Virus record (IMG/VR): IMGVR_UViG_3300032047_000009
Location: 1-61,578 of that record
Reading direction: 5' to 3' (one strand)
Length of the DNA: 61,578 bases
Source: a virus
The position numbers and the translations under genes were made by a program. Below are positions 27,701 through 36,645 of this stretch, one piece after another (within the stretch, counting starts at the first letter, position 1; every line of letters starts with the position of its first letter). The notes under the pieces are model-generated. The model saw only the letters and a program-made list of their open reading frames with translations. It did not search any database and had not been told where the DNA came from.

Positions 27701-29147
27701 AATTATGATATAATCTTATATCGTTATTACCACCTAAGCGAAGTTCAACGTTATCATCAAAACGCATTAGTTTATGTACAAAAATTCTTTCAACACCACC
27801 ATCAATTGTCAAGTAATTATCTCGGCCACCGCTGCCATTATCACTTTGGAATATAATATCTGAATCATCTGCATCGTTTCTAATTATTAGGTTTCCAGTA
27901 GAGTTTCCTATAATAGAATTTGTAGCATCGTGAATTAAAAATAGATCTCCACTTCCACCTAAACTTAACGTAGTGCTATCATTAAAACCTACATTACCCG
28001 TAAAAGTTGTAGCACCAAAGCTATTAGAATTTCCTGCTGCTGTTACACTTGCTGAAAAAGTTCCTGTTGAAGCTGATAATGCCGCTATAGTCGTATTTCC
28101 AAAACTATTTGAATTACCACTTGCGGTTATACTTCCTGAAAAACTAGCAGTTGTTCCTGTCAATCCTCCAGTTAATGTTCCACCAGCCAACGGCAGTTTT
28201 GTTCCAATACTATTGGCGGTTGTAGTTGCAAAATTTGGGTCATCACCTAAAGCCGCCGCAAGTTCATTTAAAGTGTTTAATGTTGCAGGCGAAGAATCAA
28301 CTAAATCACTTACCGCAGTATCTACATATGTTTCTGTAGCTAAATCAGATATTGTTACAGCCTTTACACCAGCTAAATCTGTTAATTCAGAATCCATTAA
28401 AGCACCAGCAGCAGTTACATTTGCTGTGTCTGTTACATCAGCAGAAGCCTCTATTGCATTTAACTTAGTATGATCAGCATCAGTAAATACATTTGAATCA
28501 GTTGCCGCTTCAACAGCTGCTCTAATTTCAGCATTTGTTTGATCCGCTGTAGCGTTAGCTTCTATGCCATCTAATTTAGTTCCATCGACAGAAACATCTC
28601 TACCATCAAACGTACTGTTAGTGGTTATAGCTCCTGTTATCGCACCACCCGCTAAAGGTAAGTGCCCAACTTGTGAATACGTATAAGCCGTGTTCCAGTT
28701 TGAAGAATTATTTGTAGTTATGCTATACACACCCGATCCATTGGTTGTCATTAAACCAGCAGATGCAAAATCTGTATCATATAAAATATCATCAGCAGCT
28801 GTAACGCTACTAAAAGATATAACTTCTATGTCACTTGAATTTGGTGGAGCGGTGCTAAAGGTAAGAGTTGTACCGCTTAAAGAATAATTATCTTTATGCT
28901 GGTATACACCGTCTATATACACTTGTGTTTTATTTTCGTTGTCTATACTATTGGCTAAAGTAAAAGCAGTTGTGCTGCCATTGCCAGTAAAACCATCTTG
29001 GTATATAACACTTGCAGAAGTAGTAGTATTTATCCAGTTTACACCAGATCCAGTTGAAGACAATACTTGTCCACTGTTCCCTATGTCTCCACTAGAATCA
29101 TATACTCCTGCGGCTATTTTTATATCGGTTAAAAACTTTTTAGCCAT
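24732..29147 (-). CDS. second tail fibre/spike with S74 chaperone domain
   Basis: A 1,471-residue protein of the same class as its neighbour. It shares with it the module TLNTLNELAAALGDD and the FYDSNDTGYYVNPA unit (two copies here). The N-terminus (MAKKFLTDIKIAAGVYDSSG) is a likely attachment segment. The C-terminal S74 domain shows SDINLKENIVDATPKLDEIN, then IGVVAQELEKIFPGLV and a final coiled coil (MQELTQEVKTLKNQI). Serine in the SD pair is the expected cleavage residue. Two S74 fibres in tandem suggest two receptor-binding specificities or a hetero-assembly. Confidence 0.85.
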   Translation of the reverse strand: MAKKFLTDIKIAAGVYDSSGDIGNSGQVLSSTGSGVNWINTTTSASVIYQDGFTGNGSTTAFTLANSIDNENKTQVYIDGVYQHKDNYSLSGTTLTFSTAPPNSSDIEVISFSSVTAADDILYDTDFASAGLMTTNGSGVYSITTNNSSNWNTAYTYSQVGHLPLAGGAITGAITTNSTFDGRDVSVDGTKLDGIEANATADQTNAEIRAAVEAATDSNVFTDADHTKLNAIEASADVTDTANVTAAGALMDSELTDLAGVKAVTISDLATETYVDTAVSDLVDSSPATLNTLNELAAALGDDPNFATTTANSIGTKLPLAGGTLTGGLTGTTASFSGSITASGNSNSFGNTTIAALSASTGTFSASVTAAGNSNSFGATTFTGNVGFNDSTTLSLGGSGDLFLIHDATNSIIGNSTGNLIIRNDADDSDIIFQSDNGSGGRDNYLTIDGGVERIFVHKLMRFDDNVELRLGGNNDIRLYHNSTSGNNNFENHTGGLFVTQYADDGNIIFRSDDGSGGVAEYIVVNGGAGSVQLKHYGNTKFETTSTGIGVTGNGVFSGDITIGGKTYPKLNLTDNQGVARNFSIGTNNETFTVRNETAGADVFTIAGADNAATFAGSVKIESNDGLTIHATTDAVDAKIVFSSIVPSLDQKGTFAYNHANSLSYGSAESFVISGTESTMTILADGKLMYNEGIYSKPASGTGAGTRKDSNWDTAYTYSQVGHLPLAGGTVTGDITISSTSPELKIVDTNSFTDVNDRWIVRGGTDTLIMRWFDWSLGANTDALTLSPTVATFAGQVNATRFILPSTGTTTPVNHYIFTNNTNTGTGSMTIQAGGGSAGYGGGLKLYSHSHATKPGWVQAGISSGSGGKFTVNTAGTGGGSDVFMVDANGTTINGASQGLSFLGGNNRIYFNGHRALEGATDGGILQIGEGYSQIRIQDTTLIKYLTSADSSTFLTLHNDVGADLDTQKTFIDFIFEDDNDNDWPQVRIGAEVGHNGNANSQLKEGSGAFVVYTNNASTNDPGNPSNLAERFRVDYQGHTTATGSLRAPIFYDSSNTGYYTYPSNQSVFYRLKLQGTGTANAATLEIDNPSSSAFIHSGELFTTNMTAGQANIFVIGKEGSTKNSGYIGYNYASAGSNNNYVTIGHWGADHLLRIYGDVITTSLSFRGDSDVRGTIFYDSNDTGYYVNPASTSHLNVANYGSLTWDNYSNNPTAKINVEVAGGNAINIYNTHENKAYLNFIDSQSDGTQYCNLSFDSGSNYFTLNNMGNDTMFVTSGGYSKLTNNGNTTWNAYNFHSITNSAADQPTVMIYSHASSGNVYGINVLHRSTSANTSGRFFLGATNSGASERIKIYSNGNIQNSNNSYGQLSDINLKENIVDATPKLDEINQVRVVNFNYIDDINEETNAPTKQIGVVAQELEKIFPGLVYECGDTETPTKSVKYSVFVPMLIKAMQELTQEVKTLKNQINGIN

Positions 29148-29161
29148 GTATTTTATTTAAA

Positions 29162-30190
29162 TTATCCTATTTTACTAACAAGAACTCTCATGTCAGTTGA
29201 TGCTGGTGCCGAGGCAAAACTAATTGTAACTTGATTAACTGTATTTCTTGTAACGTCTGCAAAAACAGTTTCGTTATTTGTTAGATCATATATTTGTACA
29301 ATAACGTCTTTAGTATTAAAACCGTGTGTTAACGCAAAAGATGTTGCAGATCCATCACCTATAGTGAATGCTTTTGTACTGTTTTCTACTACTTGTATTT
29401 TCTTATATGTTGAACCATCTTCAGTTATTTGCCATATATTATTAGCTTCATTCCATCTTAATGCAACATTTGTTTCATCTCCTCTTTCTACTTCTATACC
29501 CGCATTTTCAGTAGCTGTAGAACCAGTAAAATTACTATTTAAAGTAATTATATTATCAGCTAAATTAATTGTTTCTGAATTTACAGTAGTTGTCGTTCCT
29601 GATACCGTTAAGTCTCCTGTTACTACAAGGTCATTACCTATTGTAACATCATCGGGTAAACCTATAGTTACTTTATTATTAGAAACTAATGTTGTTACTT
29701 CATTAGCAGTTCCTTGAAAAACTAATGTATCACTTCCTACAGATACTACATCTGTATTAGGCGTGCCTTCAGCATCACTTATTGTTAAATCTGTACTTAT
29801 TGAAGCCGTACCAGCAGCTGTTAATTGACCTTGTGCATTTACTGTAAATGTTGGAATTGCTGTTGCTGAGCCATATGAACCAGCAGTAACAGATGTGTCT
29901 GTAATAGCAATGTCATTTGCATTTGCTGTAATACCAGTTCCACCGATAACATTCAGTGTTACAGCTCCGTTTGTTCCACCACCAGTCAAACCGGTTCCAG
30001 CGGTTATACCTGTTATATCACCAGTTAGATCTATCCAGTTTGAACCATCTGAAACAAAAAGCTTGCTAGATCCAGTATTAAAATATACTTGACCAGCTGA
30101 TGGGCTTGAAGGAGCAGAACTATTAGGATGAAGTGTAGCATTTTGTAATTGATTATTTGCTAAATCAATATTACTTAAATATTTTGCCAT
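29162..30190 (-). CDS. tail fibre-type protein
   Basis: A 342-residue protein, Gly/Thr/Ser/Asn-rich, starting MAKYLSNIDLANNQLQNATL, the same style of N-terminus as the 1,471-residue fibre. It contains fibre-like GTGLTGGGTNGAVTLNVIG and GDLTVSGTTTTVNSETINLA and ends with a small globular C-terminal part (DMRVLVSKIG). It is likely a short fibre or adaptor holding a larger fibre to the tail. No enzyme motif is seen. Confidence 0.7.
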   Translation of the reverse strand: MAKYLSNIDLANNQLQNATLHPNSSAPSSPSAGQVYFNTGSSKLFVSDGSNWIDLTGDITGITAGTGLTGGGTNGAVTLNVIGGTGITANANDIAITDTSVTAGSYGSATAIPTFTVNAQGQLTAAGTASISTDLTISDAEGTPNTDVVSVGSDTLVFQGTANEVTTLVSNNKVTIGLPDDVTIGNDLVVTGDLTVSGTTTTVNSETINLADNIITLNSNFTGSTATENAGIEVERGDETNVALRWNEANNIWQITEDGSTYKKIQVVENSTKAFTIGDGSATSFALTHGFNTKDVIVQIYDLTNNETVFADVTRNTVNQVTISFASAPASTDMRVLVSKIG

Positions 30191-30199
30191 AGTTTTATT

Positions 30200-30898
30200 T
30201 TAGTTTAAATATGCAGTACCTGAAGTGTCTGCACTAAATGTTATTGTTAAATTACTTAAAGAGGTGTATTGTACATCACCATAAACAAGATTATTACCAG
30301 TGTCTACAACGCTTACACTTGGATATTTATTTAATGAATGATTTATATCCCAAACAGTTTGAGCTGATATTTGTTTAACAGCTGTTTTATCAGAATTTTG
30401 AAACATTGCGGTCATGTTAGCTTGATCACCACCTGTTAAAGTGCCATTGCTAGCTAACGCGTCTACAGTTAGTTGTATTACATCGTTTGTTAAAAAATTA
30501 ATCGTTTGAACTCTATAAACTCCAAAACTTAATGTATCACTAGAATTATATATAGTTAAAACACCATCTTTAGACCTTATTTCATCTAAATATGTTTGTA
30601 CATTTCCATTTTCAGCATTTATTTTATTTAAATAAACTGTAGTTACAGCTGAAAAAGGTGTATTTGTAGTACTATTATTATTAAAAGAAACTAATCCTTG
30701 ACCTAAATTAGAATAACTTTGATTTTGATCATATTTATAAACAAATATATTACCTAATATATTAGATTGTTTTGCTAAATAGTTATTTATTGTTTCAATT
30801 GAAAAGTTTCTAGTAGCTTTTGATGTGAAATCAGTTCCTAATAAAGAATCATCTTTTATTATTTCGTTGTCTTGTGTGTATTTACTTATTCTTGCCAT
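30200..30898 (-). CDS. tail fibre adaptor-like protein
   Basis: A 232-residue protein. Its N-terminus (MARISKYTQDNEIIKDDSLL) is closely similar in pattern to that of the 1,518-residue protein (MARISSYNRDELLRAEDQLV), so both probably dock on the same tail site. The C-terminus (ISAQTVWDINHSLNKYPSVS) is a small receptor or collar domain common in fibre proteins. It overlaps the chaperone gene by one base and is a likely short fibre. Confidence 0.65.
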   Translation of the reverse strand: MARISKYTQDNEIIKDDSLLGTDFTSKATRNFSIETINNYLAKQSNILGNIFVYKYDQNQSYSNLGQGLVSFNNNSTTNTPFSAVTTVYLNKINAENGNVQTYLDEIRSKDGVLTIYNSSDTLSFGVYRVQTINFLTNDVIQLTVDALASNGTLTGGDQANMTAMFQNSDKTAVKQISAQTVWDINHSLNKYPSVSVVDTGNNLVYGDVQYTSLSNLTITFSADTSGTAYLN

Positions 30899-31278
30899 TA
30901 ACTTGGTTTTTGTGGATATGTTATATTATTTATATCTACAGTAGAAGGTAGATCCCTTAACTGTTGTCTATATGTTGACCATTCTTGTTTTTTATCATTA
31001 CTTAATGGTGAATCTGAAAATTGTGTCCAATCACATGATTTTAATAAATTATTTCTTTCAGATCTTAATATAGCGTATTTTTTGTTATTTATTTCAGTAT
31101 CTGTAAAAGGTATTTCAGTATGCGTACCATCTACAACTCTACATCTAACGCTATTTGCTTTTTGCCATTGTTCTTCTGTTAGTACAATATTAGGTGTAGG
31201 TATATCTTTACCGTGTATTTCTTCTGTATAAAAACCTGTATAATCACCGTTTTCATCGTATGTTGCGTAATAATTCAT
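30898..31278 (-). CDS. tail (fibre) assembly chaperone-like protein
   Basis: A 126-residue protein. The C-terminal half has the pattern of phage tail assembly proteins: ILRSERNNLLKSCDWTQFSD then KKQEWSTYRQQLRDLP and a final NNITYPQKPS. The N-terminal half is a short beta domain (YYATYDENGDYTGFYTEEIH). Such proteins assist fibre trimerisation and may stay in the particle. It sits between the two MARIS-type tail proteins, consistent with that task. Confidence 0.65.
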   Translation of the reverse strand: MNYYATYDENGDYTGFYTEEIHGKDIPTPNIVLTEEQWQKANSVRCRVVDGTHTEIPFTDTEINNKKYAILRSERNNLLKSCDWTQFSDSPLSNDKKQEWSTYRQQLRDLPSTVDINNITYPQKPS

Positions 31279-31288
31279 AAATTATATT

Positions 31289-34200
31289 TTAATCACCAAA
31301 AGCTATCCACCAAAAATCATGTGGACTATCTGTTACAGCCACAAAACTATTTTTACTTACACTATAAGCATAGTTTGCCCCATCTCCAGATCTACTATTT
31401 CTATTACATGTAACACTAACAGAATTACACCTTGTAGGAAATGCTGTAGGAAAAGTTACAGTAACATCTTCAACACTACCAGTTTGATAACCCCATTTCA
31501 TAAAAGTACCTGATGGTAATTTTTGAGAGTGTTTTTGATAAGTTGTGCTACTCGTACTACTCGTGCTTGCTGTTTTTGCAAAATCCCAAGATTCTCCATC
31601 AACTTCTAAACCACCTTTAACCTCTACATAATCACCGGTTATATCTGTTCTATCTATTTTAAAATAGTATGCCGAACTACTAGCAACCTGTATTCCTTGA
31701 TCTGTAATTTCTGTTTGATTTGCTGTTTTTGCAAAAGCTACATTTGTATCGTTTATATCAAAAGTGCTACCAGGAAAAATAACATAACCAGAACTTAAAA
31801 AACCAACTCTTTTCCAATAAAATCTTAAATATAAGTTATCAGATGATCCAGTTACGTTAAAAGTGAAATTTACAGTTCTTTGCGTAAAACTTAAATCTGA
31901 TCCAGCACCACTATCTGATGCACTATTTAAAAATTTATCTGCTATTATTTCTGTAAATGATGTGTTTGTAGATATTTGAGCTCTTAATTCTATATATACT
32001 AAACCAGAAAAATTAGCACTTGTAGATGCAAAAGCATTTAAAGCATTTGTTGTTATACTTCCTGTATATGTACCAGTTCTGTCACCGGTACCAAAACTAG
32101 CTTGTTTATATAATGTACCAGATGTTTTAAATAAAGAATCTGTTATATTACCTATTGTAGTGTAATTAGAAGACCAACAAGAAAATTGCAAGTCATTCAT
32201 TGTATTAAACGTTGCAGTAACTAAAGAAGTTAATGCAGATAAGTTACCTTGTCTAACTTGTAGTTTAGGTGTACCACTAGTATCATTTATTATTAAACCT
32301 TGATCTGGATCTAATTCTACTCTATCAGAAGAAGATTTTATTTTATCTGTATTTATTGTCCAACCACCTATATTACCAGAACCAGCACTAAGTTCACCAG
32401 AGAAACTTCCAGTAACACCGTTTAGCGGAACATTCAGTTTTAATTGATTGTTATCTAATACAAATGGCGTTGCTGTAGTTGTGCTAGATTTTATAATAAA
32501 CTTGTCTGTTTGAAAAGTTACTGATGATACATCTGTTGTTGTTCCATCAGCAGCCAATATAGACATACCGGTTACTACATTTCCAGCTGTAGCTTGTAAT
32601 GAATACCTAGATTCTGCAAAACCTTCTACAGTAGATATACTACTCGTGTTAGCTATAATATCTGCTCTTAGTCCAGAGTTATCATCACCACCTACTAATG
32701 CACTAAGGGTTGTAACCGAAGATGCTGAAGCAAAATCAGAATTAGTTGTAGTTGTAAAAACATCATTAGCAAAAGCCTCACTAACACTAACAGCAGTAAA
32801 AGTTCCATCAGTATTATCGTATCCTGTGAAAAAGTTTGATGCTAAACTATCTATTTTAGTTGCACTAGCAGACTCGGCATCTGATTGTGCTGTGTTTATA
32901 ACTGTATTTAAAGTATCTGCAACACCGGTTATTTGATTGCTTGAATTAAACGTAAACTGTGTTTTTAATTCTGTGACATCCGATGCTGAAGCTAGACTTG
33001 CGTTTGTTATTGCATCTCCAGCGTGAGTAGTTACTGCTGTTGATAAAGCACCTGTTATATCGTCAACATCATTGTTAGAATCAAAACTAAATACTGCTTC
33101 TAATTTATCTAAAGAATTAGCTGTAGCTTGGACAGCACTTGATGCCGCATTGTTTATAGATGTATTTAATGCGCCGGCCACACCGCTAACATCGTCGTTT
33201 GCATCAAAAGTAAAAACAGCTTCTAACTTAGTGACATCTGATGCTGTAGCACTTATGTTGGTTGCATTAGTACTTATATCATCGACGGCATCGGATAAAC
33301 CCTGAACAGTATTGCCTGTTCTAGGATCTACTGTTAACGTCCAAACATTAGGTGTTCCAGAAACAAGTATATATGGTTTGTTGTCATCATTTGCATCATA
33401 CCAAACCGAACTAACTGGCTCTGTAACGGCTGGAGCTGAATTTTGCCTAAAAATTTTAGGTTTCAAGCCTATGGCTGTTGTGTTATTAGCTATAGCAGTT
33501 GCATTAGTTGATGCAGCTGAAGCATTTACGGCTATTCCACCGTCTTGGCTAGCAACCCATGTGTTTGTTCCACTAACGTCTTTTAATACATAGGGTTTAT
33601 TACCATCATTAGTATCATACCATATTGAACTTAGTGGGTTTGTAATAGCAGGAGCATCATCCTGAGAGAAGACTTTTGGTCTTAAATTAGCAGTTGCTTG
33701 AGCGGTTGCAATAGTTGAATCTACAGTTGCGGTCCATGTATTAGTTCCACTAACATCTTTCAACATGTAAAGTTTGTTACCGTCATTTGTATCGTACCAT
33801 AATGAGTTTAATGGTACTGTTATAGCTGGAGCATCATCTTGTCTAAATATTAATGGTATAGAGTCTTGTGCTGTTTTATTACTAGTTACTGTTGATGATA
33901 AGTTAGTTATTGATGTAGCATTAGCTGTATTAGCTGTTGAATTTGCTGTAATAGCTGTTTCCGCGTCACTTATAGATTGTGTATTAGTTGCTATTCTACC
34001 ATCAAATGTTGCTGTCCAAACTTTTGGAGTTCCTGCAACTAATATATATATCTTATTATCATCATTACTATCAAACCATATTGAACCAGTTGGGTTATTA
34101 GCGGATGGCTCTGCATCTTGTCTAAAAGTTAAAGGTTTATTATTTACAGTAGTTGTTAATGTTGTTACATCACTAGATGATGCAAAATCAGTATTTGTGG

Positions 34201-35845
34201 TGGTAGTAAATATATCGTTTGCAAATGCTTCAGTTAATGTACCAGCTCCTGTTGCATTATTGTAATTTGTAAAAAATTTAGCCCCTAAAGTGTCAACTTT
34301 TGCCGCAGAAGCAGATTCTGCATCACTTCTAGCTGTATCTATAGCTGTGTTTAGTGATTCTGAGCCATTTACACCCGTTATATTGTTACCTGTATATGTA
34401 AATTGAGATTGAAGTTCTGTAATTTTAGCCGCTTCAGAAGAAATAGCCGTAGAATTTGTTGTAATAGCTGTATTTGCTGATGCTAAAGAGCTAATATTTG
34501 TAGCTATTCTTCCATCTGTAGATTCTGTCCACACATTTGGGCTGCCCGACACCAAAACATATACTTTATTATCATCATTTGTGTCAAACCATATAGATCC
34601 AACCGCTTCAGTTACATCTGGAGCGTCATCTTGCCTAAAAATATCAGGTTTTAAGTTAAGATTTGATGTTAATGTTGTTACTGAAGCTGCAGAAGCAAGT
34701 GCGGCATTAGTAATTGCTGCATTTGCACTAGTATTTACAGCTGTTGCAAGACCTCCTCCTGGTGTCATACCATCTACATCACCATTACTATCAAAACTGA
34801 ACACAGCTTCAAGTTTATCTAAGTCACTAGCAACTGCTCCGGCAGCAGAAGTAGCAGTACTACTAACACTTGTTGATAAAGCACCAGCAATTCCGGTAAT
34901 ATCTGTGCCTGTAAATGCAAATTGTGACTCTAATTCTGTTATTTTTGTTGCCCCTGATGATATATTTGTTGCATTTGTGCTTATTTCATCGTTTGCACTA
35001 GCTATAGATGTTACTGCAACACCAATTCTTGAGTCGTCTGTTAAAATCCAAGCTGTTCCGTTAAATATATACAGTTTATTTTCATCATTTGTATCATACC
35101 AAAGTGAATTTGCTGGCATATTACTTGTTGGTGGCTCGTCGTTTTGTCTAAAAACTCTAGGTCTTAATGCTAAACTACTAACATTATCACTTATACTAGT
35201 TACGTTGGTGCTTATATTAGCTGCGTTTGCCGCTATACTAGCATCTACTGTAGCTGTCCAAGTTTTTGTGCCACTTACATCTTTTAATATATATAATTTA
35301 TTACCATCGTTAGTGTCATACCACAGAGAATTTAATGGAACAGAGGTAGCTGGGGCGTCGTCTTGTCTAAAAATTAAAGGTATTAAATCTTGTGATGCTT
35401 TGTTTGTTGTAACTATACTTGTTAAAGAGGTAAGCTGTGCCGCCGAGGCGTAATCTGTAGATGCCGATGTGTTTAATATTGAATCAGCAAATGATTGAGA
35501 TAAACTCGTGAGGTTACCATTACTGTCAAATGTACCAAAAGTAGAAGCTAGATTAACAGCATATGTAGCTGTAGCAGATATACTATCAGCATTTGTAGAT
35601 ATACTAACATTAGCTGTAGCTAGTGCATTAGTATTCGTAGTAATACTAGAAGACATGCTATTTAAATTATAATTAACCTCACCTATAGTAAATGTGTTGT
35701 TAAGGTAATTAGATAACTCGTCTAACGTTATATTATTCGTTATGTATATAGAACCATATTGACCTTCACCCTCGTAAGAGGAGATCACTAGTTGATCCTC
35801 TGCCCTTAATAGTTCGTCTCTATTGTAACTGCTTATTCTGGCCAT
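31289..35845 (-). CDS. large repeat-containing tail protein
   Basis: A 1,518-residue protein. The N-terminus (MARISSYNRDELLRAEDQ) matches the docking segment of the 232-residue protein. Residues about 60-1,080 alternate helical Ser/Thr/Ala-rich spacers with seven copies of a unit of about 45 residues (FRQDDAPA ... SLWYDTNDGNKLYIL ... WTATVD). Later parts include a carbohydrate-binding-like beta region and a C-terminal domain ending SPHDFWWIAFGD. It probably is a long fibre or host-recognition protein comparable in style to tail-tip J C-terminal regions. It overlaps the preceding basic-protein stop by one base. Confidence 0.75.
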   Translation of the reverse strand: MARISSYNRDELLRAEDQLVISSYEGEGQYGSIYITNNITLDELSNYLNNTFTIGEVNYNLNSMSSSITTNTNALATANVSISTNADSISATATYAVNLASTFGTFDSNGNLTSLSQSFADSILNTSASTDYASAAQLTSLTSIVTTNKASQDLIPLIFRQDDAPATSVPLNSLWYDTNDGNKLYILKDVSGTKTWTATVDASIAANAANISTNVTSISDNVSSLALRPRVFRQNDEPPTSNMPANSLWYDTNDENKLYIFNGTAWILTDDSRIGVAVTSIASANDEISTNATNISSGATKITELESQFAFTGTDITGIAGALSTSVSSTATSAAGAVASDLDKLEAVFSFDSNGDVDGMTPGGGLATAVNTSANAAITNAALASAASVTTLTSNLNLKPDIFRQDDAPDVTEAVGSIWFDTNDDNKVYVLVSGSPNVWTESTDGRIATNISSLASANTAITTNSTAISSEAAKITELQSQFTYTGNNITGVNGSESLNTAIDTARSDAESASAAKVDTLGAKFFTNYNNATGAGTLTEAFANDIFTTTTNTDFASSSDVTTLTTTVNNKPLTFRQDAEPSANNPTGSIWFDSNDDNKIYILVAGTPKVWTATFDGRIATNTQSISDAETAITANSTANTANATSITNLSSTVTSNKTAQDSIPLIFRQDDAPAITVPLNSLWYDTNDGNKLYMLKDVSGTNTWTATVDSTIATAQATANLRPKVFSQDDAPAITNPLSSIWYDTNDGNKPYVLKDVSGTNTWVASQDGGIAVNASAASTNATAIANNTTAIGLKPKIFRQNSAPAVTEPVSSVWYDANDDNKPYILVSGTPNVWTLTVDPRTGNTVQGLSDAVDDISTNATNISATASDVTKLEAVFTFDANDDVSGVAGALNTSINNAASSAVQATANSLDKLEAVFSFDSNNDVDDITGALSTAVTTHAGDAITNASLASASDVTELKTQFTFNSSNQITGVADTLNTVINTAQSDAESASATKIDSLASNFFTGYDNTDGTFTAVSVSEAFANDVFTTTTNSDFASASSVTTLSALVGGDDNSGLRADIIANTSSISTVEGFAESRYSLQATAGNVVTGMSILAADGTTTDVSSVTFQTDKFIIKSSTTTATPFVLDNNQLKLNVPLNGVTGSFSGELSAGSGNIGGWTINTDKIKSSSDRVELDPDQGLIINDTSGTPKLQVRQGNLSALTSLVTATFNTMNDLQFSCWSSNYTTIGNITDSLFKTSGTLYKQASFGTGDRTGTYTGSITTNALNAFASTSANFSGLVYIELRAQISTNTSFTEIIADKFLNSASDSGAGSDLSFTQRTVNFTFNVTGSSDNLYLRFYWKRVGFLSSGYVIFPGSTFDINDTNVAFAKTANQTEITDQGIQVASSSAYYFKIDRTDITGDYVEVKGGLEVDGESWDFAKTASTSSTSSTTYQKHSQKLPSGTFMKWGYQTGSVEDVTVTFPTAFPTRCNSVSVTCNRNSRSGDGANYAYSVSKNSFVAVTDSPHDFWWIAFGD
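33310..35385 (-). repeat. seven internal protein repeats (FRQDDAP-type)
   Basis: Within the 1,518-residue tail gene, seven related units occur, each starting with an FRQDDAP-like motif, followed by SLWYDTND or SIWFDTND, NKLYIL or NKPYVL, and a W. The first is coded near 35,385-35,240 and the last near 33,470-33,310. Units 1 and 5 are nearly identical, pointing to recent duplication or recombination. The repeat number is likely to vary among related phages. Confidence 0.75.
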
Positions 35846-36087
35846 TATTTTGTGTTATATTTTTTTGTACCCTTACCGTGTCCACTTCTATTTTTCTTCC
35901 TAGATATGAATTTCTTTGCATTGTGATCATAATCTAGCCCATCTAAGTTTCTACCTTTCTTCTTAGCAGCGCGTCTAAGTCTTTGGTTTTCGGCCTTCAT
36001 TCTTCTTCTACGAGGAGTTTTTGCTGTAGCCAAATCTCTTTTAGCTTTAGCCAGTCTTGCTTTCTTACTAAGTTTCTGTTTTGCCAT
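35845..36087 (-). CDS. small, highly basic protein at start of late operon
   Basis: An 80-residue protein with about 40 percent Lys/Arg (KLSKKARLAKAKRDLATAKT then PRRRRMKAENQRLRRAAKKK). Short basic proteins of this kind occur beside tail genes in marine phages. It may condense DNA or be a ribosome- or virion-associated protein. It is the first gene of the minus-strand late block, so its upstream region (36,088-36,361) should hold the main late promoter. The stop overlaps the tail gene start. Confidence 0.55.
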   Translation of the reverse strand: MAKQKLSKKARLAKAKRDLATAKTPRRRRMKAENQRLRRAAKKKGRNLDGLDYDHNAKKFISRKKNRSGHGKGTKKYNTK

Positions 36088-36272
36088 AACCCTTATATCA
36101 CCTATTTTTAGGAGGTTTTAAACATAGGGGTTTTGTATAATACCTATACTTTACGGTACAGCTATCAATACCAAAACGACTTGTAAAAGGCCCACGGGCC
36201 GTTGTTTACCTCCATTTTGTCTAGAACTTTTAGCTTTTACCTAGGGCTTGTTATTAGTCCTTATGCTATACA

Positions 36273-36290
36273 CAGACGAGTCACGAGCAG
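36273..36290 (+). repeat. upstream copy of promoter -35 element
   Basis: CAGACGAGTCACGAGCAG is a nearly exact direct copy of the -35 region at 36298, 25 bp downstream. No TATAAT lies at the right distance from this copy, so it is more likely an extra binding site for the regulator or sigma factor than a second promoter. The same 25-bp arrangement recurs at 36683 and 36708. Confidence 0.6.
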
Positions 36291-36297
36291 AGTAGAG

Positions 36298-36326
36298 CAG
36301 ACGAGTCACGAGCATCTTTATATAAT
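36298..36326 (+). promoter_or_regulatory. early promoter P1 (CAGACG-17-TATAAT)
   Basis: The -35-like CAGACG at 36298-36303, a 17-nt spacer starting AGTCACGA, and TATAAT at 36321-36326. It lies 36 nt upstream of the 85-residue gene. It belongs to a family of nine sites with identical spacing. Confidence 0.7.
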
Positions 36327-36361
36327 ATATATAATTAATAAATAAATCTAAATAAATAATT

Positions 36362-36619
36362 ATGAAAAAAGAATCAAGTAATCCAAGTGTTAAACAAACT
36401 AAACTAACTACTAAAAGGTTTGTGATCAGAAAGAATCTAATCGGTAAGAATGTAACGATTGAATTCAAAACAAAAGAAGGTAAGACATTCAAGTATAATC
36501 ATGACAAAGTATATAGTAGTAACAAGAAAAGGTTTGAAGGTATGAACTGTTTCAAGAAGTATAAGTCATACACTGCAACAAACAATGTACCAACATTTGC
36601 AAGAGACTTCCTACTGTAG
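36362..36619 (+). CDS. small early protein, paralogue A
   Basis: An 85-residue basic protein of unknown function. Its core (KRFVIRKNLIGKNVTIEFKT then KEGKTFKYNHDKVY and FKKYKSYTATNNVPTFARD) is repeated in the next gene, so the two are tandem paralogues. The first gene of the early block is a likely host-takeover factor. It has its own promoter (P1) and a hairpin after the stop, giving an individually regulated gene. No known domain is recognised. Confidence 0.7.
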   Translation: MKKESSNPSVKQTKLTTKRFVIRKNLIGKNVTIEFKTKEGKTFKYNHDKVYSSNKKRFEGMNCFKKYKSYTATNNVPTFARDFLL

Positions 36620-36645
36620 GGAGTTTCTTTTGGGTAAAGCGAAGC

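Larger units (their letters stand above)
36088..36361. promoter_or_regulatory. divergent intergenic region between late and early blocks
   Basis: This 274-nt gap separates the minus-strand late operon from the plus-strand early genes. It holds a perfect GC hairpin GGCCCACGGGCC (36189-36200), a TATAAT-like site on the plus strand at 36136 without a matching -35, two direct copies of CAGACGAGTCACGAGCA (36273 and 36298) and the first early promoter. On the minus strand a 16-codon ORF (36165-36215) is open but unsupported. No clear late promoter matching the early consensus is visible. Confidence 0.6.

Noticed and set aside
27973-35453. Open plus-strand frames inside the tail fibre genes (up to 290 residues)
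   Set aside because: They mirror the repeated Thr/Ser/Ala-rich minus-strand genes in antisense and have the codon pattern of shadows. The minus genes have good S74 or repeat evidence.
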